Positions 51,717-60,990 are shown, numbered from the stretch's first letter. The stretch: 64,000 nt of DNA from Limnohabitans sp. T6-20 (GCF_003063505.1 NZ_NERW01000001.1:736501-800500), one strand, 5' to 3'. Numbers and translations are program-made. Notes: generated by a model from the sequence alone, not told the origin.

Positions 51717-53600
51717 ATGAAGCACCTGTTTATTCTGCTGTCCTTGCTGTTTTTCCAGGTGTTTGTGCACGCTGGTGATACACGCTACCGGATCGATACC
51801 GCCTACCACCATGACGAAGCGCCAACGCGAAGCATAGAAGCTGCGCAATATCTGGCATTCAAACCTTATTCAGGTGATCTTCGATTGGGTTTTGCAAAGG
51901 GTGAAACCTGGATCCGGTTGCGGATACAAACTGATGCATTGTCAGAGGGGGCTCTTCCGACGATGCCGGCTGCGCCGTTGGTGCTCAGGGTGGGGCCTTA
52001 CTACCTGGATGACGTGGTGTTTTATGCACCGCAAAAAGGCCATTGGTTTGTGCAGCAAGGCGGGGATCGCCATGTCAAGCAACGACAAAACTGTTCGGAT
52101 GACTTGTACTGCTTTTCATTGGGGGCGTTGGAGGGCAACACGGTCACGGTGTATCTGAGAGTTCAGACGGACGGTGTCCGGGTGGTGCAGACCAGCGTCA
52201 TGCCCGCAGAAGAGGTGATGACCGCTGCAATGACCCGAATCAATCGCATGACGGTATCTTTGACCTTGGCGATAGCGTTGCTGGTTTTGTCGCTGGCGTT
52301 CCTGTTTCTTGAGCGCTCGCTTTTGTTGCATGTCTTTTGTTGGTTTCAGTTGTCTGTGGTGTTTGCAATTGCTGCTACGACCGGTGTGTTGGCGCAGTGG
52401 TTGCCCTTTTTTACCGCCGAAACAGTCAACGACCTGAGCAATCTGGTGCAAGTGATCCGCGTGGCAATGACGGTTCTGCTTGGCTGGGCGGCATTGAAGT
52501 CATGCAGCCCTGCGCCAGCCTATCAATATGCTGTGGTAACCATGATGGGGGTCTGTGGCATCAACTTTTTTTGGTTGTTGACGGGGCATGCAGATTGGGC
52601 CTTGAAGACCAATTTCGGCGTGCTGTGGTTGAACTCTTTGGTGCAATTGATGGGTGTCTTATCAGGACGAAATTTCCCACCCAAATTACGAATGATCTTA
52701 TTGACGGGTTGGTCGATATTCCTCTTTTTCTCCACTTTGGGCGTTTTTGCCAGCCTGGGATTTTTGGGGGGCCGTGACCACATGGGATTATTTCAATCCA
52801 TTGGGGACTGGCGGCTCAACGGGGTGCCCATTGGCATCGTGGTGTTCTGGGTTGTAGCCACTGAGAAATCCAACCGAAAAATCCAGAAGTTGCAAGAATT
52901 ACAGGGCTTGCAGATCGAGGCGGCTCAGTCCAAGGCCCATCAGGAAAAACTCCACGAGCGCAGAGAGCTGATTGACATGTTGACCCATGAGCTGAAGACA
53001 CCCTTGGGCACCATCAAATTTGCATTGGCGTCGCTGAAAAGAGCCGCCAAATCACAAGGGGAATCTCTGGAGCGGGTTCAGCACATCGACGCTTCGGTGA
53101 ACCGGATGGATGCCATGATCGAGCATGTGGCGTTGTCCAACAAAATTGAACGTCACGATGCCCACGACTCTGCAGAAACGATCTCCGCTCAGGAATTGAT
53201 GAACGTCGTGATGCAGGAGTATCGGGATGTGCAACGCTTTGAGCTGAGCATCCAGGAGGGGACCTTTTTCCATGCCGATCCGCATTTCTTGGCCCTGATC
53301 GTGGAAAACCTCGTCAGCAACGCCGTCAAATACGCATCCGATGGAAAAATCAAAATCACCATTGAAAACCAAACGCCAGCCATGACCTGTTTCCGTATCA
53401 GTAACCGTGTGGCTGATGAGAGCTTGCCTGATGAAAATCGTTTATTTGAACGGTACTATCGGCACCCGAATTTTCAGAACCATCCGGGCATGGGCATTGG
53501 CTTGAGTCTGGTGCATTCGGCTGCCGCCAAAATGGGTGCGACTGTCAGCTACCAAAAAGCAGACCAGGAAGTGATTTTTGAAGTGAGGATACCCTGTTGA
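51717..53600 (+). CDS. DISM-type membrane sensor histidine kinase
   Basis: This 627-residue kinase has a signal peptide (LFILLSLLFFQVFVHA), a periplasmic 7TMR-DISMED2-like domain (about residues 22-165) and a block of hydrophobic segments of the 7TM-DISM type (about 170-385). A coiled linker precedes the kinase core with phospho-acceptor His424 (DMLTHELKTPLGTIKFAL). The ATPase has the N box LIVENLVSNAVKYAS and the G box GMGIGLSLVHSAA. It overlaps the response regulator gene, so the pair is coupled. DISM receptors usually sense carbohydrates or other extracellular ligands; the ligand is unknown here. Confidence 0.92.
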   Translation: MKHLFILLSLLFFQVFVHAGDTRYRIDTAYHHDEAPTRSIEAAQYLAFKPYSGDLRLGFAKGETWIRLRIQTDALSEGALPTMPAAPLVLRVGPYYLDDVVFYAPQKGHWFVQQGGDRHVKQRQNCSDDLYCFSLGALEGNTVTVYLRVQTDGVRVVQTSVMPAEEVMTAAMTRINRMTVSLTLAIALLVLSLAFLFLERSLLLHVFCWFQLSVVFAIAATTGVLAQWLPFFTAETVNDLSNLVQVIRVAMTVLLGWAALKSCSPAPAYQYAVVTMMGVCGINFFWLLTGHADWALKTNFGVLWLNSLVQLMGVLSGRNFPPKLRMILLTGWSIFLFFSTLGVFASLGFLGGRDHMGLFQSIGDWRLNGVPIGIVVFWVVATEKSNRKIQKLQELQGLQIEAAQSKAHQEKLHERRELIDMLTHELKTPLGTIKFALASLKRAAKSQGESLERVQHIDASVNRMDAMIEHVALSNKIERHDAHDSAETISAQELMNVVMQEYRDVQRFELSIQEGTFFHADPHFLALIVENLVSNAVKYASDGKIKITIENQTPAMTCFRISNRVADESLPDENRLFERYYRHPNFQNHPGMGIGLSLVHSAAAKMGATVSYQKADQEVIFEVRIPC

Positions 53601-54340
53601 ATTCGACGTTGCCTTTGCCGACCAGAGATGCACATTGGCCATTGGTGTTGGCACTGGTGGAGGACGATCGCCTGTTGCGCGAAGAAATTGAGGTGCACTT
53701 GACGGCCCATGGTTTTCAGGTGCACGCCGCCAACAGCGCGACGGGCTTGGATGACTTGAGCGCGCGCATTGCCTTTGATCTTTACCTGATTGACCTCAAC
53801 TTGCCCGGAGAAAACGGTCTCAGTCTTTGTCGCCGGGTGCGGGCATCGCGGCCTGATGCGGGTATCGTGATCATGACCGCTCGGGTCGCGTTGAACGACC
53901 GGATCGCTGGGTACAAACAAGGCGGTGCAGACATCTATCTGACCAAGCCCGTGTCGCCCGATGAACTGGTGCTCGTTTTGTTGAGTCTGGGGCGTCGTTT
54001 GAAGCAGGCTCAAACGAGCAAGGAGTGGTCGCTCAGTTTGCGTGACCGCACTTTGCTGGGACCAGACCAGACGCAAAAACTGCGCTTGACCAGCAAGGAA
54101 AAAACCATTTTGCTGGCGCTGGTGCAGGCCAAAGACAACACCCTTGAATCAGGCGTGTTGTGTGATTTGTTCGCTGACGAGGACGAAGAGGCCTTGATGA
54201 GCAAACATGCGCTGGAAGAAATGATTGCCCGGCTGCGCAAGAAATTCAAAAGCGTTCAGACCGAAGGCGATGAGCCCGCCATCAAATCGGTTTGGGGTGT
54301 CGGTTACCAGCTGTGCGTCCGGATCAACTTTGTGCATTGA
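53597..54340 (+). CDS. OmpR/PhoB-type response regulator
   Basis: This 247-residue regulator has a receiver domain with acidic Glu22/Asp23/Asp24 (LVEDDRLLREE), phosphorylated Asp66 (LYLIDLNLPGENG) and Lys in YLTKPVSPDEL. A winged-helix effector domain ends with IKSVWGVGYQLCVRI. The start is TTG, overlapping the kinase stop by three bases (TTGA), with no earlier ATG. It partners the DISM kinase. Target genes are not evident; the nearby H-NS-like or DUF1302 gene is possible. Confidence 0.92.
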   Translation: MNSTLPLPTRDAHWPLVLALVEDDRLLREEIEVHLTAHGFQVHAANSATGLDDLSARIAFDLYLIDLNLPGENGLSLCRRVRASRPDAGIVIMTARVALNDRIAGYKQGGADIYLTKPVSPDELVLVLLSLGRRLKQAQTSKEWSLSLRDRTLLGPDQTQKLRLTSKEKTILLALVQAKDNTLESGVLCDLFADEDEEALMSKHALEEMIARLRKKFKSVQTEGDEPAIKSVWGVGYQLCVRINFVH

Positions 54341-54425
54341 AGATGGTGCATGGACTGCAGAAGCCAGAAATTGGGAATATGACCTTGTTTTGGTATAGAT
54401 TCAGTAGGTTTTAAAATCTACGCCC

Positions 54426-54686
54426 ATGACCGATACCAACGCTGTTGCCACTCCCCGTCCCGAACTGCCCGATCATTTGTCCATCGATGCGCGCAGCCCG
54501 CACCATGTGCGCGCTGTGTTTGAGCATGACATCGGCGTCCGCTTCAATGGCAAAGAGCGCAATGATGTGGAGGAATACTGCATCAGCGAAGGCTGGGTCA
54601 AAGTCCCCGCTGGCAAGACGCTGGACCGCAAAGGCCAGCCCTTGCTGATCAAGCTCAAAGGCAAAGTCGAAGCGTTTTACCGCTGA
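54426..54686 (+). CDS. DUF3297-family protein
   Basis: The product has 86 residues and is cytoplasmic. It matches the DUF3297 pattern: HLSIDARSPHHVRAVFEHDI, GVRFNGKERNDVEEYCISEG and KTLDRKGQPLLIKLKGKVEA. The function is unknown. It is a monocistronic gene, convergent with the aconitase-family gene 15 bp downstream. A near-palindrome (GTAGGTTTT/AAAATCTAC) sits just before it. Confidence 0.85.
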   Translation: MTDTNAVATPRPELPDHLSIDARSPHHVRAVFEHDIGVRFNGKERNDVEEYCISEGWVKVPAGKTLDRKGQPLLIKLKGKVEAFYR

Positions 54687-54701
54687 GACTGGCGGTTGTG
54701 C

Positions 54702-56804
54702 TCAACCGCTGACGCGCCGCTGCAAATCCTCAAACGAGATCAACTCCCCCGCCAGCGCGCTGGCCATCACCGTGGGCGGGCTGGCCAGCCAGACCTGGCC
54801 CGGGCCGGAGCGCCCCGGAAAATTGCGGTTGATGGCGCTCACCGTGACCTGCGCTGCATCGGTGGATGAACCCGGCCCGCAGTTGGCGCAAGCCCCGCAC
54901 GAGGGTTGCAAAATCCGGACGCCCATGGCTGCGAAGGTCTTGTCGTAGCCCTTGGCTGTGCAGTAATCGCGCACGGCGGTGGTGCCGTATTGCAAAAACA
55001 CCTGCACACCTTCGGGCACCTTGATGCCCTGCGCGAGGCCCCAGGCCAGCACCGCGTGGTAGTGATCAAAGTCTTCGCGCTTGCCCGCCGTGCACGAACC
55101 GCCGTAGGCGATGTCGATGCGCACGCGCTCGTGCAAGTCGGACAGCGCCAGGCCCTGACCTGGGTCACCGGGCCGCGCCACCATGGGGCAAAGGGTGTTC
55201 AGATCGACGGCCATGTGATGGGCGCAGTGCGCACCCTCATCGCTGTGCATCCAGTCTTCCAGCAAGAAGTCCACGCCCCGGCGCTCTTTCAAAAAGCGCA
55301 CCGTCTCGGCGTCAGGTGCCACGATGCCGGTGAGCCCGCCCAGCTCGGCGCACATGTTGGTGAGCGTGGCGCGTTCGTCGGTGCTCAGGTGGGCGATGCC
55401 CTCGCCCGCGAACTCGAACACTTTGCCCACCCCGTTGCCGCTGCGGATGAAAGGTGTGGCCAGCAGGTGCAGCATCAGGTCTTTGGCGGTCACCCCCGCA
55501 GGCATTTGGCCTTGCAGCTCAACGCGTACGCATTCGGGCAGCGTCACGCGCACCGCGCCGGTCACAAAGGCGTTGGCCATGTCGGTGGTGCCCACGCCAA
55601 AGGCCACGCAACCCAAAGCACCGCTGTGTGGCGTGTGTGAATCGGTGCCTACCACCACCTGGCCGGGCAGTGCGTAGTGCTCGGCCATCATGGCGTGCGA
55701 GATGCCGGCCACGTTGCGGCCGTCATCTTGCAGCACTTCGGCATCGGTCAGGGTGCGGTGCATGCGCAGGCCATGGTGCACGGCAAAGTCGCGCTGCGCC
55801 CGGCTCATGGCGTGCATGTTGGCGATCAGGCCACCGCGCACATGGGCGGGGCTTTCATCGACGTAAGACGTGTGGTCTTCAAACACCACAATCTGCTCAG
55901 GGCGTTGCAGTGTGAAGTGCTCGTCCAGTGCCCCGCGCAGCAGCGTGTCGGCCATGCCGGTGTAGTACTCGTGGATGAAGCGCCAGTCGGCCCGCACGAA
56001 CAGCCCGTCGCCGGGTTGCGGCTGCACGGGGGTGTGGGGCGCAGTCAGGCGATGGCGCGAGAGGATTTTTTCAAACAGGGTTTGGGGGCCAGCATTCGCG
56101 AGCAGGGGCTCGCTCCCACAAGGTTGCAGCGGTTCCTTGTAGGAGGCCGCCCCTGCGGCCGAATCTGTGTTGTGGCTGTGGCTGGCATTCGCGAGCAGGG
56201 GCTCGCTCCCACAAGGCTGTAGCGGTTCCTTGTAGGAGGTCGCCCCTGCGGCCGAATCCACGCCCGCCAAAAACCGTTGTCCCCAGCGCAACAACCCTCC
56301 TGCGCTCAGCACCGAGGCCGCCAGTGCTTCGCGCCCCTGCACCAGATCGGCCAGCGTGAGGGCTTCTCCGCGTGCGATGCGGTCCAGCAAGTCCAAGTCG
56401 GTCGAGGTGAACAAGCCAATGTTGTCGGCGTTCTGGCGGTAAATGCGCTCAAAACTCTCGGCAATGACCAGCTGCACGCCCGCCAGCTTTTCGGCGGTGG
56501 GGCTGTGCTCACGCGACGACCCTTTGCCATAGCGGCGCCCGGCCACCAGGACCTGAAACCCTGCTTGCCTCAGCGTCTTGTGCCCGATGGGGTTGTCGCT
56601 GCCGCAGCGCAGCCCGGTGTGGGCAAAGTCGCCCAGGCGGTCGTCGTAATGGCTCAGGATGTGCACCGGCGTGATCTCGTCGGTTGAGACATCGTCGCGC
56701 AGCGGTCCGGCTTGTTCGCGGGTCAGGGTCTCGCCCGCCAGCTGGCGGCGGATCAGGTTCGGGTCCTGGCTGAGGTACAGGACGTTCCAGTGGGTGGGGT
56801 TCAT
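54702..56804 (-). CDS. Aconitase-family hydratase, swivel domain first, with REP-encoded insertion
   Basis: This 700-residue protein fuses a LeuD-like swivel domain (residues 1 to about 180, GRRYGKGSSREHSP) to a C-terminal LeuC/aconitase catalytic domain (from about 240). The [4Fe-4S] ligands are Cys in AYGGSCTAGK and in LQPSCGACANCGPGSS. It is therefore a single-chain hydratase or dehydratase of small di- or tricarboxylates. Residues about 183-237 consist of two copies of KEPLQPCGSEPLLANA encoded by tandem REP-like repeats and lie at the domain junction. The gene is coupled to the lysR gene upstream (ATGA overlap). Substrate unknown; see context genes. Confidence 0.88.
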   Translation of the reverse strand: MNPTHWNVLYLSQDPNLIRRQLAGETLTREQAGPLRDDVSTDEITPVHILSHYDDRLGDFAHTGLRCGSDNPIGHKTLRQAGFQVLVAGRRYGKGSSREHSPTAEKLAGVQLVIAESFERIYRQNADNIGLFTSTDLDLLDRIARGEALTLADLVQGREALAASVLSAGGLLRWGQRFLAGVDSAAGATSYKEPLQPCGSEPLLANASHSHNTDSAAGAASYKEPLQPCGSEPLLANAGPQTLFEKILSRHRLTAPHTPVQPQPGDGLFVRADWRFIHEYYTGMADTLLRGALDEHFTLQRPEQIVVFEDHTSYVDESPAHVRGGLIANMHAMSRAQRDFAVHHGLRMHRTLTDAEVLQDDGRNVAGISHAMMAEHYALPGQVVVGTDSHTPHSGALGCVAFGVGTTDMANAFVTGAVRVTLPECVRVELQGQMPAGVTAKDLMLHLLATPFIRSGNGVGKVFEFAGEGIAHLSTDERATLTNMCAELGGLTGIVAPDAETVRFLKERRGVDFLLEDWMHSDEGAHCAHHMAVDLNTLCPMVARPGDPGQGLALSDLHERVRIDIAYGGSCTAGKREDFDHYHAVLAWGLAQGIKVPEGVQVFLQYGTTAVRDYCTAKGYDKTFAAMGVRILQPSCGACANCGPGSSTDAAQVTVSAINRNFPGRSGPGQVWLASPPTVMASALAGELISFEDLQRRVSG
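56093..56257 (-). repeat. Tandem REP-like repeats inside the aconitase-family gene
   Basis: Two near-identical A+B hairpin pairs (56093-56165 and 56186-56257) separated by 20 bases are embedded in the coding frame. The block is 165 bases, exactly 55 codons, so the frame is kept. It encodes two copies of the same peptide between the swivel and catalytic domains. It looks like two in-frame REP insertions or a duplication. Confidence 0.85.
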
Positions 56805-57712
56805 GGCGGGGTTGGCGCGTGCGCGGCCGAGAGGAATTCAAGCAGCTTCAAGGCCGCGGGCGTGAGGACTTCTTCTCCTCGGTGGCAAAGGACAAAACGG
56901 CGCTTGGACCAAGGTTCTTGCAGCGGCAGCACCTCCAGGCCATAAGCCTCGGCATACAGGCCGGTCACTTCACGCGGCACCAGCGCAATCGCCAGGCCCG
57001 CCCGCACCACGCGCAGCGCGGCCTCAAAGTTGGTGACGATCACGCGGTGCTGCAAGCGCTTGCCCAGCAAGCCCGCTTCGCGTTGCAGCATCACCTCCAC
57101 CGCCGAGTTGACCGGCATGATCACATGCTCAAAATCCAGCGTGTCGGCATAACGCACGGCGGCGAGGCCGCACAAGGGGTGGCCTTTGGGCACGGCCACG
57201 CTCAGGTGGTCGTGGCGGTAGGTGCGGGTGTGCAGCAAGCCGGTTTCGGCCGCATCCCAGCAGATGCCGATGGACGCCACACCTTCGCGTATGCCGCGCA
57301 CCACCTCGGGGCTGATTCGCTCTTCCAGATCGATCTGGATGTTCTGGTGCTCGGGCATTTTGAGAAAACCCGCGATCTCGTCGGCCAGCGATTCAGCCAT
57401 GACCGAGGCGGTGGCCAGCAGATTCACCCGGCCCTGGATACCGGCCGCGTGGCTGGCCATGTCGCGCTCGATGCGGCTGGCGCTCAGCAGCATGCTGCGG
57501 GCGTGCTCCAGCAAGGTTTCGCCCGCAGGGGTGGGCACCACGCCGTGCTTGCGCCGGGTCAGCAGGCTCGCGCCCACCGTGGCCTCCAGCTGGGCCAGCC
57601 GTTTGCTCACGGCAGAGGCCACCATATTGGCCTTTTCGGCGGCGCGGCTCATGTTGCCCGTGTCGCAGACGGTCACAAACAGGCGCAGCGAAGTCAGGTC
57701 GAGGTCACGCAT
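56801..57712 (-). CDS. LysR-family transcriptional regulator
   Basis: This 303-residue regulator has an N-terminal HTH (LRLFVTVCDTGNMSRAAEKA, NMVASAVSKRLAQLEATVGA) and an effector domain. Its position between the divergent hydratase and the lyase/CoA-transferase genes suggests it controls both. Its stop overlaps the hydratase start by four bases. The 99-bp region before it carries a TTCCAA/TTGGAA inverted repeat that could be its operator. Confidence 0.92.
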   Translation of the reverse strand: MRDLDLTSLRLFVTVCDTGNMSRAAEKANMVASAVSKRLAQLEATVGASLLTRRKHGVVPTPAGETLLEHARSMLLSASRIERDMASHAAGIQGRVNLLATASVMAESLADEIAGFLKMPEHQNIQIDLEERISPEVVRGIREGVASIGICWDAAETGLLHTRTYRHDHLSVAVPKGHPLCGLAAVRYADTLDFEHVIMPVNSAVEVMLQREAGLLGKRLQHRVIVTNFEAALRVVRAGLAIALVPREVTGLYAEAYGLEVLPLQEPWSKRRFVLCHRGEEVLTPAALKLLEFLSAAHAPTPP

Positions 57713-57741
57713 TAAGTTATTCCCATGTGGAACAAATAGGC

Positions 57742-57772
57742 TTCCAAAATTGAATTTTATGATCGATTGGAA
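57742..57772. promoter_or_regulatory. Inverted repeat in the lysR / HMG-lyase divergent region
   Basis: TTCCAA (57742-57747) and TTGGAA (57767-57772) are exact reverse complements with a 19-base AT-rich spacer. It lies between the divergent lysR and lyase genes, where LysR regulators usually bind. Support is positional only. Confidence 0.4.
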
Positions 57773-57811
57773 ACATTAAACTCGCTGCACTTTCCACCAA
57801 GGACATTGGAC

Positions 57812-58756
57812 ATGAGCACATTTCATTGGCCCGAGCGCGTGACCATCCGCGAAGTGGGCCTGCGCGACGGGCTGCAAAGCATCGCCCGCACCTTGCCCAC
57901 GGCGCAAAAGCTGCAGTGGATTCAGGGCGCTTACGACGCAGGCATCCGCGAGATCGAAGTCGGCTCCTTTGTGCCGCCCAAACTCCTGCCGCAGTTGGCC
58001 GATACGGCCGAGCTGGTGGCCTTTGCCAAAACCCTGCCGGGGCTCGTCGTGTCGGTGCTGGTGCCCAACCTCAAGGGGGCTGAGCGCGCCATGGACAGCG
58101 GCGCCGACTGGATGCTGCTGCCCCTGTCGGCCAGCCATGCGCACAGCCTGGCCAACCTGCGCAAAGCGCCCGACGACGTGGTGGCCGAGATCGCGGCCAT
58201 CGTGGAGGCCCGTCGGTCACGGGGTTCCGCCATCCGCATCGAAGTCGGTATGAGCACCGCGTTCGGTTGCACGATTCAAGGCCGGGTCGAGGAGGGTGAA
58301 GTGTTGCGCCTTTTGAACGCTGTTTTGGCGCTGGGCGTGGACCGCGTCGGTTTGGCCGACACGGTGGGCTACGCCGATCCGCGTCAGGTGGGCGAGCTGT
58401 TTGCCAAAGCGCGTGAGGTGGCGGGTGAGCAGCTGGGCTGCGGCCACTTTCACGACACACGCGGTTTGGGCATGGCCAACGTCATGGCCGCGCTGCAAGC
58501 GGGCGAGACCCGTTTTGACGCTTGCCTGGCGGGCATTGGCGGCTGCCCGCATGCGCCCGGGGCCAGTGGCAATGTGGCCACCGAAGATGTGGCCTATCTG
58601 ATGGCCAGCATGGGCATGGAGACCGGCATCGATTTCGGTAAGCTCATGGCTTTGCGCGCCCAGGTGGCGCAGTGGCTCGCAGGCGAATGCCTGCATGGTT
58701 CGATCGCGCAGGCGGGTTTGCCCAAAATCCTGCGCACCGCAGAAGTGATCGCATGA
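57812..58756 (+). CDS. Hydroxymethylglutaryl-CoA lyase-like enzyme
   Basis: This 314-residue lyase is of the HMGL/DRE-TIM family. It has VTIREVGLRDGLQSIARTLP, EVGSFVPPKLLPQLADTAEL, a DRVGLADTVGYADPRQVGEL-type domain end and the signature GCPHAPGASGNVATEDVAYL (catalytic Cys). It cleaves a 3-hydroxy-3-methyl-type acyl-CoA, such as HMG-CoA or citramalyl-CoA, to acetyl-CoA and an acid. ATG 57812 is chosen because AAGGAC lies upstream. The stop overlaps the CoA-transferase start (ATGA). Confidence 0.92.
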   Translation: MSTFHWPERVTIREVGLRDGLQSIARTLPTAQKLQWIQGAYDAGIREIEVGSFVPPKLLPQLADTAELVAFAKTLPGLVVSVLVPNLKGAERAMDSGADWMLLPLSASHAHSLANLRKAPDDVVAEIAAIVEARRSRGSAIRIEVGMSTAFGCTIQGRVEEGEVLRLLNAVLALGVDRVGLADTVGYADPRQVGELFAKAREVAGEQLGCGHFHDTRGLGMANVMAALQAGETRFDACLAGIGGCPHAPGASGNVATEDVAYLMASMGMETGIDFGKLMALRAQVAQWLAGECLHGSIAQAGLPKILRTAEVIA

Positions 58757-59952
58757 ACAATTCCGACAAGAAACTCCCGCTCGAAGGCCTGCGCGTCGTC
58801 GAGTTCACCCACATGGTCATGGGCCCCACCTGCGGCATGGTGCTGGCCGACATGGGGGCCGAAGTCATCAAGGTTGAACCCATCGAGGGCGATCGCACGC
58901 GTCACCTGCTGGGCTCGGGTGCGGGCTTTTTCCCGATGTTCAACCGCAACAAGAAGAGCATCAAGATCAACCTGCAAAGCCCCGAGGGTGCTGAGATGGC
59001 GCGCCGCCTGTGCGCTACGGCCGATGTGGTGGCCGAGAACTTCAAGCCCGGCTCCATGGTCAAGTACGGCTTGGACTACGCCAGCTTGTCGGCCACCAAC
59101 CCCAGGCTGATTTACGCCAGCCTCAAAGGCTTTTTGCCCGGCCCGTACGACCACCGCACCGCGCTCGACGAAGTGGTGCAGATGATGGGGGGCTTGGCCT
59201 ACATGACCGGGCGTCCTGGTGACCCGCTGCGCGCAGGCACCAGCGTGAACGACATCATGGGCGGCATGTTTGGCGCGATTGGCGTGCTGGGCGCACTCAT
59301 CCAGCGCGGCATCACTGGGCGCGGGCAAGAGATCCAGTCGGCGCTGTTCGAAAATAACGTCTTCCTGGTGGGCCAGCACATGCTGCAGTACGCCATCACG
59401 GGCAAGGCGGCCGAGCCCATGCCCAACCGCATCTCGGCTTGGGCGGTGTACGACGTGTTCACCGTCAAGAACGGCGAGCAGATTTTCTTGGCAGCGGTGA
59501 GCGACGCGCAATGGGCCACCTTCTGCGATGTGCTGGGCTTTGCCGACCTCAAGGCCGATCCGCGCTATGTGGACAACAACGCCCGCGTGTCTTTGCGTGA
59601 CGAACTGTTGCCCGAATTGCGCCGCCGCTTGGAGGCCTTCACCGCCGCCGAGCTGACCGCCATTTTTGAGAAAGCCGGGCTGCCCTTTGCGCCCATCGTC
59701 AAACCCGAAGAGCTGTTTGACGATCCACACCTGAACGCGACCGGGGCCTTGGCCGATGTGCGCCTGACCGATGGCCCCAAAGCCGGTCAGACCGCCCGCG
59801 CGGCGCTGTTCCCCTTCACCATGGATGGGCAGCGCCTGGGCGTGCGGCACCAGCCACCCAAACAAGGTGAAAATACCGACGAATTGTTGCAAGGCCTGGG
59901 GCTGAGCGAAGCAGAGATAGCACGCCTGCGCTCACTCAAGGCGGTGGCCTGA
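58753..59952 (+). CDS. CaiB/BaiF-family (type III) CoA-transferase
   Basis: This 399-residue CoA-transferase has the N-terminal GLRVVEFTHMVMGPTCGMVL, ADMGAEVIKVEPIEGDRTRH, the region FNRNKKSIKINLQSPEGAEM, VVAENFKPGSMVKYGLDYAS (catalytic Asp-type loop upstream) and a conserved DDPHLNATGALADV end. It moves CoA from a donor such as succinyl-CoA to the acid that the lyase cleaves. It is coupled to the lyase gene by a four-base overlap. Confidence 0.92.
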   Translation: MNNSDKKLPLEGLRVVEFTHMVMGPTCGMVLADMGAEVIKVEPIEGDRTRHLLGSGAGFFPMFNRNKKSIKINLQSPEGAEMARRLCATADVVAENFKPGSMVKYGLDYASLSATNPRLIYASLKGFLPGPYDHRTALDEVVQMMGGLAYMTGRPGDPLRAGTSVNDIMGGMFGAIGVLGALIQRGITGRGQEIQSALFENNVFLVGQHMLQYAITGKAAEPMPNRISAWAVYDVFTVKNGEQIFLAAVSDAQWATFCDVLGFADLKADPRYVDNNARVSLRDELLPELRRRLEAFTAAELTAIFEKAGLPFAPIVKPEELFDDPHLNATGALADVRLTDGPKAGQTARAALFPFTMDGQRLGVRHQPPKQGENTDELLQGLGLSEAEIARLRSLKAVA

Positions 59953-60009
59953 GTCAGCGCAACCCCGTGCTGTAAATTACGCATCCATCTGAAAAGAAAG
60001 AGACAAACC

Positions 60010-60990
60010 ATGAAAAACCACATCACACGCCGCGCCGCCTTGGCCGCTTTGACCTCGGCTGCCGCAGTCGCTTTGCCCGGCCTGTCGTTCGCGCAAGCGG
60101 ACCGCCCTGTCAAGTTCATCCTGCCCAACGCCACAGGCTCGGGTGTGGACGCGATCACGCGCGCTGCCGCCCCGGCCCTGGGCAAAGCCTTGGGCACCAA
60201 CGTGGTGGTCGAAAACCAGTCCGGTGCCAGTGGTGTGATCGGTTTGCAGGCCCTGGCCAAGAACCCGCCCGATGGCTTCACCCTGTCGGTGGTGTCCAAC
60301 AACGTGGTGATCTTCCCCAGTGTCATCAAAAATTTGCCTTTCGACATGCCCGGCGACTTCACGCCGGTCGCCGTGGTGGGCAGCACCCCCATGGTGCTGG
60401 TCGTCAACCCGCAAAAAGTGACCGCCACCAACAGCCGTGAATTCATTGCGGCACTCAAAGCCAAGCCCGATGGCTACAACTTCGGCTCCGGCGGCAACGG
60501 CACGATCTTGCATCTGGCAGGTGAGATGTTCCTCGATGAAGCCAACGCCAAAGCGCGCCACATCCCCTACAAAGGCGTGGGCCCCATGGTGACGGATTTG
60601 CTGGGTGGCCAAATTGACTTCGGCGTGGTGGCCTTGCCCAGCGTGGCGCAGCACATCAAGTCCGGCGCACTGCGCGCCATTGGCATGTGTGCCGACAAGC
60701 GCACGCAAGCAGCCCCCGACATTCCCACCTTCATTGAGCAAGGCTTGACGGGCTACAACATGGAAGCCTGGTTCGCGGTGATCGGCCCCAAAGGCATGTC
60801 TGCTGCGCAAGTCAAGAAGGTGCACGACGCCGTGGCCGCCGCATTCAACGATGCGACCGTGAAGGAAACCATGGCCAAGCAAGGCAACACCATCAGCGTC
60901 AGCAGCACCGAGCAGGCCCAAAAAGCCTTCCGCAGCGAGTTGGCGCGCTACGCCGCGCTGGTCAAAAAAGCCGGCATCGAGCCGCAATGA
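60010..60990 (+). CDS. Bug/TTT-family periplasmic solute receptor
   Basis: This 326-residue receptor has a Tat-like or Sec signal (HITRRAALAALTSAAAVALP). The mature part has the Bug fold: RPVKFILPNATGSGVDAITR, VVVENQSGASGVIGLQALAK and GSGGNGTILHLAGEMFLDEA. It lies 57 bases after the CoA-transferase gene, so it probably captures the acid used by this locus. There is no TctA/TctB gene next to it. Confidence 0.92.
   Translation: MKNHITRRAALAALTSAAAVALPGLSFAQADRPVKFILPNATGSGVDAITRAAAPALGKALGTNVVVENQSGASGVIGLQALAKNPPDGFTLSVVSNNVVIFPSVIKNLPFDMPGDFTPVAVVGSTPMVLVVNPQKVTATNSREFIAALKAKPDGYNFGSGGNGTILHLAGEMFLDEANAKARHIPYKGVGPMVTDLLGGQIDFGVVALPSVAQHIKSGALRAIGMCADKRTQAAPDIPTFIEQGLTGYNMEAWFAVIGPKGMSAAQVKKVHDAVAAAFNDATVKETMAKQGNTISVSSTEQAQKAFRSELARYAALVKKAGIEPQ

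Noticed and set aside
56093-56257. CRISPR-like array
   Set aside because: Two near-identical units with a 20-base gap looked array-like, but there are only two, each is a pair of REP-like hairpins in a coding frame, and no cas genes are near.
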